From positions 186,398-250,397 of the forward strand of contig NZ_KQ948433.1 of NCBI RefSeq assembly GCF_001514065.1: DNA of 64,000 nt. Reading direction: 5' to 3'. Made by a program: the position numbers and the translations under genes. Shown piece after piece: positions 61,078 through 64,000 of the stretch (the stretch's first letter is position 1; each line of letters begins with the position of its first letter). The DNA is from Streptomyces antibioticus (GTDB lineage Bacteria > Actinomycetota > Actinomycetes > Streptomycetales > Streptomycetaceae). The notes under the pieces were generated by a model, which ran no database searches, was not told the origin of the DNA, and was given only the letters and a program-made list of their open reading frames with translations.

Positions 61078-61449
61078 ATGAGTTCGCTGTTGACCGAGAG
61101 CGACCTCATCCACGAGGCCGAGGTGGTGTGGCTGGAGAATCTCGAACGGCTCGACTACGTCCGTCAGGCGCTGGACAAGACCAGGCGGCGCAACACCAAG
61201 CCGCCCTACGCACGCGACGGCCGCATGGTGGGCTACGCGCTGCTGGACGAGGACGCCTCGCCCGATCCCGACAGCGGCCTGTACAAGCGCCGGGTGTTCT
61301 TCCTGTTGCCCCACGACCGTGACAGTCTGCCCGACGGTCTCTACCGCGAGGGCGCGCCGGGGGAGGCCGTGGACCCGCGCACGATCGAGCCGAGGAAGCC
61401 GGGAGCCAAGACCCCCCGCTCGCAGTCCGGCTCGGTGGCCGTGGCATAG
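61078..61449 (+). CDS. Small plasmid-core protein of unknown function
   Basis: 123 residues from the ATG behind AAGGAGGGG. Charged N-terminal helix (TESDLIHEAEVVWLENLERLDYVRQAL), then GLYKRRVFFLLPHDRDSLPDG and a basic Pro-rich tail. It follows the helicase gene by 200 bp in the same direction and may belong to the replication unit. No recognisable domain. Confidence 0.75.
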   Translation: MSSLLTESDLIHEAEVVWLENLERLDYVRQALDKTRRRNTKPPYARDGRMVGYALLDEDASPDPDSGLYKRRVFFLLPHDRDSLPDGLYREGAPGEAVDPRTIEPRKPGAKTPRSQSGSVAVA

Positions 61450-61565
61450 GCGCCCTGACCGCTTTGCGTTGGGCTTTTCCCGAAAGCAGGAGCGCCCCGT
61501 TCGCAGGCGGTGGCTTCCGGAGCGCGCGCGAACAGTTCCCCGCTACTACGACGTACCGCCGCCCG

Positions 61566-61618
61566 CACCGGGTTCACGTGCGTCGTCCTTGATGCAGCCG
61601 ACGCACGTGAACCCGGTG
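61566..61618. terminator. Perfect 20-bp inverted repeat between convergent genes
   Basis: CACCGGGTTCACGTGCGTCG and its exact complement around a 13-bp loop. Position suggests a two-way terminator, although the stem is unusually long and has no T tract. Confidence 0.6.
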
Positions 61619-61622
61619 GTGT

Positions 61623-62525
61623 CTACGCCGCGTTCCGCAGGACGAAGTCCCGGACCGCGGCCGTGAACGTCTCGGGCTCCTCGACGTGCCCCATGTGCCC
61701 GCTGTTCTCCAGTACCAGCAGCTGGGAGTCGGGGATCAGCTCGTCCAGTTCGTAGCCCCAACGCGGCCCGCAGATCACATCGTGACGGCCGACGATCACG
61801 AGCGCGGGCGGTTCCAGTTCCTTGAGGGTGGCGCGGTCGTCGATGACGTCGGGGGCGAGGTTCTCGTCCAGGCCCGAGATGTAGGTGGCCCGGACCGCGT
61901 CCCGGAACGGGGCCAGCCGCTCTTCGTTGCCCCAGTAGTCGGCGAAGTACGAAGGCAGTACACCCCGGGCGACCGCCAGGGTCTGCTCGTCGTCGGAGAT
62001 GCTGCCCATGGCACCGAACGCGGCCAGGACGTCGGGGAGCCCGGGGTGGCCTTCGTACTTGGCGATGAACGCCTCCACCATGCGGCTCGCCTCCGCGCCG
62101 TGCTCGGGTCCCGTGACGGGAGCGCCCTCGTACAGCACGACGCCCGCCACCTGCTCGGGACGGTGCAGGGCGTGGTACGCGGCCACGAAGGCCCCGTGCG
62201 AGTGCCCCAGCAGATGCACCTTGGCTACGCCCAGCCGGTTGATCAGCACCTGGAGGAAGCGGCTGTAGCGCTCGCGGGTGTAGCCGTGCGGGTGCGAAGG
62301 CAGCCTGCTGTCCTCGGACGTGCCCACGGGCTCGACGTAGACCATCGTCAGGTGCTTTTCGAGGGCGGGCATGCGCAGGTACTCCCAGAAGATCCCGGGA
62401 CCGCCGGAGTGTGCCACGCACACCGGCCCGCTGCCGTACACGTGGTAGCGCTGGGTGATCCCGCCGGTCTGGTAGATGTGGGTGCCGGGGGAGAGGGGGG
62501 CGGTGTGGTCAGGCGATGTGTTCAT
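61623..62525 (-). CDS. Alpha/beta hydrolase (proline iminopeptidase-like)
   Basis: 300 residues from the ATG behind GGAG. Triad: Ser in LLGHSHGAF, Asp in VIVGRHDVICG, His in ENSGHMGHVEEP. The oxyanion stretch SGGPG and the cap region match the proline iminopeptidase/haloperoxidase-like branch. Cytoplasmic; the substrate cannot be fixed. Confidence 0.9.
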   Translation of the reverse strand: MNTSPDHTAPLSPGTHIYQTGGITQRYHVYGSGPVCVAHSGGPGIFWEYLRMPALEKHLTMVYVEPVGTSEDSRLPSHPHGYTRERYSRFLQVLINRLGVAKVHLLGHSHGAFVAAYHALHRPEQVAGVVLYEGAPVTGPEHGAEASRMVEAFIAKYEGHPGLPDVLAAFGAMGSISDDEQTLAVARGVLPSYFADYWGNEERLAPFRDAVRATYISGLDENLAPDVIDDRATLKELEPPALVIVGRHDVICGPRWGYELDELIPDSQLLVLENSGHMGHVEEPETFTAAVRDFVLRNAA

Positions 62526-62634
62526 CGGGATCTCCATCAGGTCCACGAGGGTCAGTGACACCGACAAGACGCCCCGGGACCGCAGGAGTTCTATCGCGGC
62601 GGCGTGATCTGGATCACCCTGAAGGGACGAGCCA

Positions 62635-63606
62635 TCAGGCCGCGGCCGGCACCTGCTCGGGTGCCGACGGGGGGCGTGCCGCGTGGTAGAGCGAGACTCG
62701 GTCGAAGCGGCCGCCGTCCAGCGACATGATCCAGGCCACCCCGGGCGGGCAGTGTTCCGGATCGTCGGGCGGGCTGACCAGCTCCATCTCCCACACGACC
62801 AGCGAACGCCCGGCCACCACGTGCAGCGGACGCTGGCGCACTCCCGCCGAGAGGTCCCCGTCCATGCCCGCCAGCAGCAGACCGGCGCCGCCGAGCCGTT
62901 GCCCGCCGACCAGCAGTGCGACCTCGGGGGAGTAGCGGTCCTTGACCAGCTTGCCGAAGTCGCCGCGCTCGGCCGCCGCCAGGGTTTCCCGCGCCTCCTG
63001 CCAGCTGGCCTCGGTCCGACGTGAGGCGTCGTCGTGCGCGGTGGCGGCGGTGGCGGTGAGGCCCTGGGCGAGGGCGGCGCGCGCCTGATTCAGACGACTG
63101 CGCACCGTGCTCACCGGAACAGCACAGGCCTCGGCGATCTGCTGGTAGGAGGTGATTCCGGTGGAGAAGTACCGCAGGACGAGTGGCAGCCGCAGCGTCG
63201 GCGACAACGCCTCCACGGCTTCCCAGACCCAGTCCCGCAGCGCATGGCTGTGCAGGACCTCTTCGGGCGTGCCGCCGGAGGGAGGCAGGGGGAGCGTCTC
63301 CATGGGCTCGACCCGGCGAGCGTCCCGCAGCAGGGTGCGGCAGCAGTTGCGTACGACCATGCGCAGCCAGGGGCCCACGGCCTCCGGGTCACGGATGTCG
63401 GTGATCCGGCGCAGCGCCACGAGGGCCGCCTCCTGCATGACGTCTTCCACGTCCGGGCCGGGCCCCAGCAGACTGAGCGCCACCGCGCGCATGCCGGGCC
63501 GGTGCCGCTCCAGCAGGAGGGCCAGCGCCGACACGTCGCCGGACTGCGCCGCCAGGGTCAGAGCCGCGTCCTGTGCCGGGCTGACGTCTCCCGGTATCGC
63601 GTTCAT
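62635..63606 (-). CDS. ECF sigma factor with SnoaL-like C-terminal domain
   Basis: 323 residues from the ATG behind GGAGG. Region 2 (GPDVEDVMQEAALVALRRI, WLRMVVRNCCRTLLRD) and region 4 (LSPTLRLPLVLRYFSTGITSYQQIAEACAVPVSTVRSRLNQAR) are intact. From residue 215 a SnoaL/NTF2-like domain is fused, as in ECF groups that are controlled by this extension rather than a separate anti-sigma. The alpha/beta hydrolase gene downstream could be part of its regulon. Confidence 0.9.
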   Translation of the reverse strand: MNAIPGDVSPAQDAALTLAAQSGDVSALALLLERHRPGMRAVALSLLGPGPDVEDVMQEAALVALRRITDIRDPEAVGPWLRMVVRNCCRTLLRDARRVEPMETLPLPPSGGTPEEVLHSHALRDWVWEAVEALSPTLRLPLVLRYFSTGITSYQQIAEACAVPVSTVRSRLNQARAALAQGLTATAATAHDDASRRTEASWQEARETLAAAERGDFGKLVKDRYSPEVALLVGGQRLGGAGLLLAGMDGDLSAGVRQRPLHVVAGRSLVVWEMELVSPPDDPEHCPPGVAWIMSLDGGRFDRVSLYHAARPPSAPEQVPAAA

Positions 63607-63666
63607 ACCTGTCCTCCCGGCCACGCCACGTGTCTTCGTCCTTGACCCGCTGTGCGGGGTCGCGGC

Positions 63667-64000
63667 TCAGTACCAGTGGTTGGCCTGCCAGAACGTCCAT
63701 GCCTGGCACGGGCTGCCGTACACGCCGTTCATGTAGTTGAGGCCCCACTTGATCTGGGTGGCCGGGTTGGTCTGCCAGTCGGCGCCGACCGACGACATCT
63801 TGGAACCCGGCAGCGCCTGGAAGAGACCGTAGGCGCCGGAGGAGGCGTTGACGGCGCGGTAGTTCCAGCCGGACTCGTGGTCCACGATGTTGCTGAAGCA
63901 CTGGAACTGGCCGCTGGGCACCATCTGGCGCGCCATAGCCTGGATCTGAGCGACCGAGTAGGAGCTCTGCACGGGGAAGCTGGAGGCGGACCGGGAGGCA
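63667..64000 (-). CDS. Lytic transglycosylase-like secreted protein (partial, N-terminus off window)
   Basis: The frame continues upstream past the window edge (…ASRSASSFPVQSSYSVAQ). The visible 110 residues form an SLT-like domain: FSNIVDHESGWNYRAVNASSGAYGLFQALPGSKM with the catalytic Glu in HESGW, then NPATQIKWGLNYMNGVYGSP ending HWY. It is typical of Streptomyces extracellular cell-wall enzymes. The signal peptide would lie beyond the edge. Confidence 0.88.
   Translation of the reverse strand, partial: ASRSASSFPVQSSYSVAQIQAMARQMVPSGQFQCFSNIVDHESGWNYRAVNASSGAYGLFQALPGSKMSSVGADWQTNPATQIKWGLNYMNGVYGSPCQAWTFWQANHWY

Overview
The window is high-GC actinobacterial DNA, almost certainly Streptomyces. 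It has dense genes, GTG and TTG starts with AGGAGG-type ribosome binding sites, twin-arginine export signals, an SsgA-like sporulation protein, an AfsR/SARP regulator and ECF sigma factors. The right third carries a partition and replication module (ParA, ParB, repeated palindromic sites, an iteron-like region with a long inverted repeat, a primase-polymerase and an SF3 helicase). I infer that the window lies on a large plasmid, or on an integrated plasmid-like element, rather than in core chromosome.

Layout. 1-15.3 kb is a type VII secretion locus: a giant effector (more than 2,500 residues, running off the left edge), a 307-residue companion, a WXG100-size protein, an EccC/EssC-type ATPase with ubiquitin-like and FHA-like N-terminus, and a coupled membrane protein. 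15.7-25.8 kb is a mixed metabolic and stress block: dienelactone hydrolase, Tat-exported M20 amidohydrolase, SsgA-like protein, Bax-inhibitor-1 family protein, cytochrome P450, SnoaL-like protein, membrane protein, tannase-family esterase, and a molybdopterin oxidoreductase with its cytochrome b. 25.9-34.8 kb is a resistance and regulation block: two unlike ABC-F proteins, the first behind a leader peptide with attenuator-like hairpins, then a CGNR/ABATE regulator, a hemerythrin-domain protein, an unknown protein, a SARP regulator and an ECF sigma factor. 35.1-52 kb holds cupin, MEKHLA, a giant GH2 glycosidase with inserted discoidin domains, PTPS-like, YbaB-like, MBL-fold, a winged-helix-like protein, a VOC/flavoprotein/GPP34 operon, an SGNH hydrolase, Ohr and a large subtilisin.

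52-61.5 kb is the plasmid maintenance core: LuxR-type regulator, peptide deformylase pseudogene, parAB, a 269-residue protein, the iteron-rich putative origin, prim-pol and helicase. An alpha/beta hydrolase, a SnoaL-tailed sigma factor and the end of a lytic transglycosylase-like protein close the window.

Two sequence families tie the window together. First, a 21-bp palindrome (GTCACC, nine bases, GGTGAC) occurs eight times in intergenic DNA next to stress or resistance genes, in three places as pairs 41-48 bp apart. One pair lies directly on the start of the CGNR regulator, suggesting an autoregulated local regulon. Second, a core palindrome TATTACGSCGTAATA occurs five times, plus one degenerate copy, around parAB, including once inside the subtilisin gene. 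It looks like an unfamiliar plasmid centromere.
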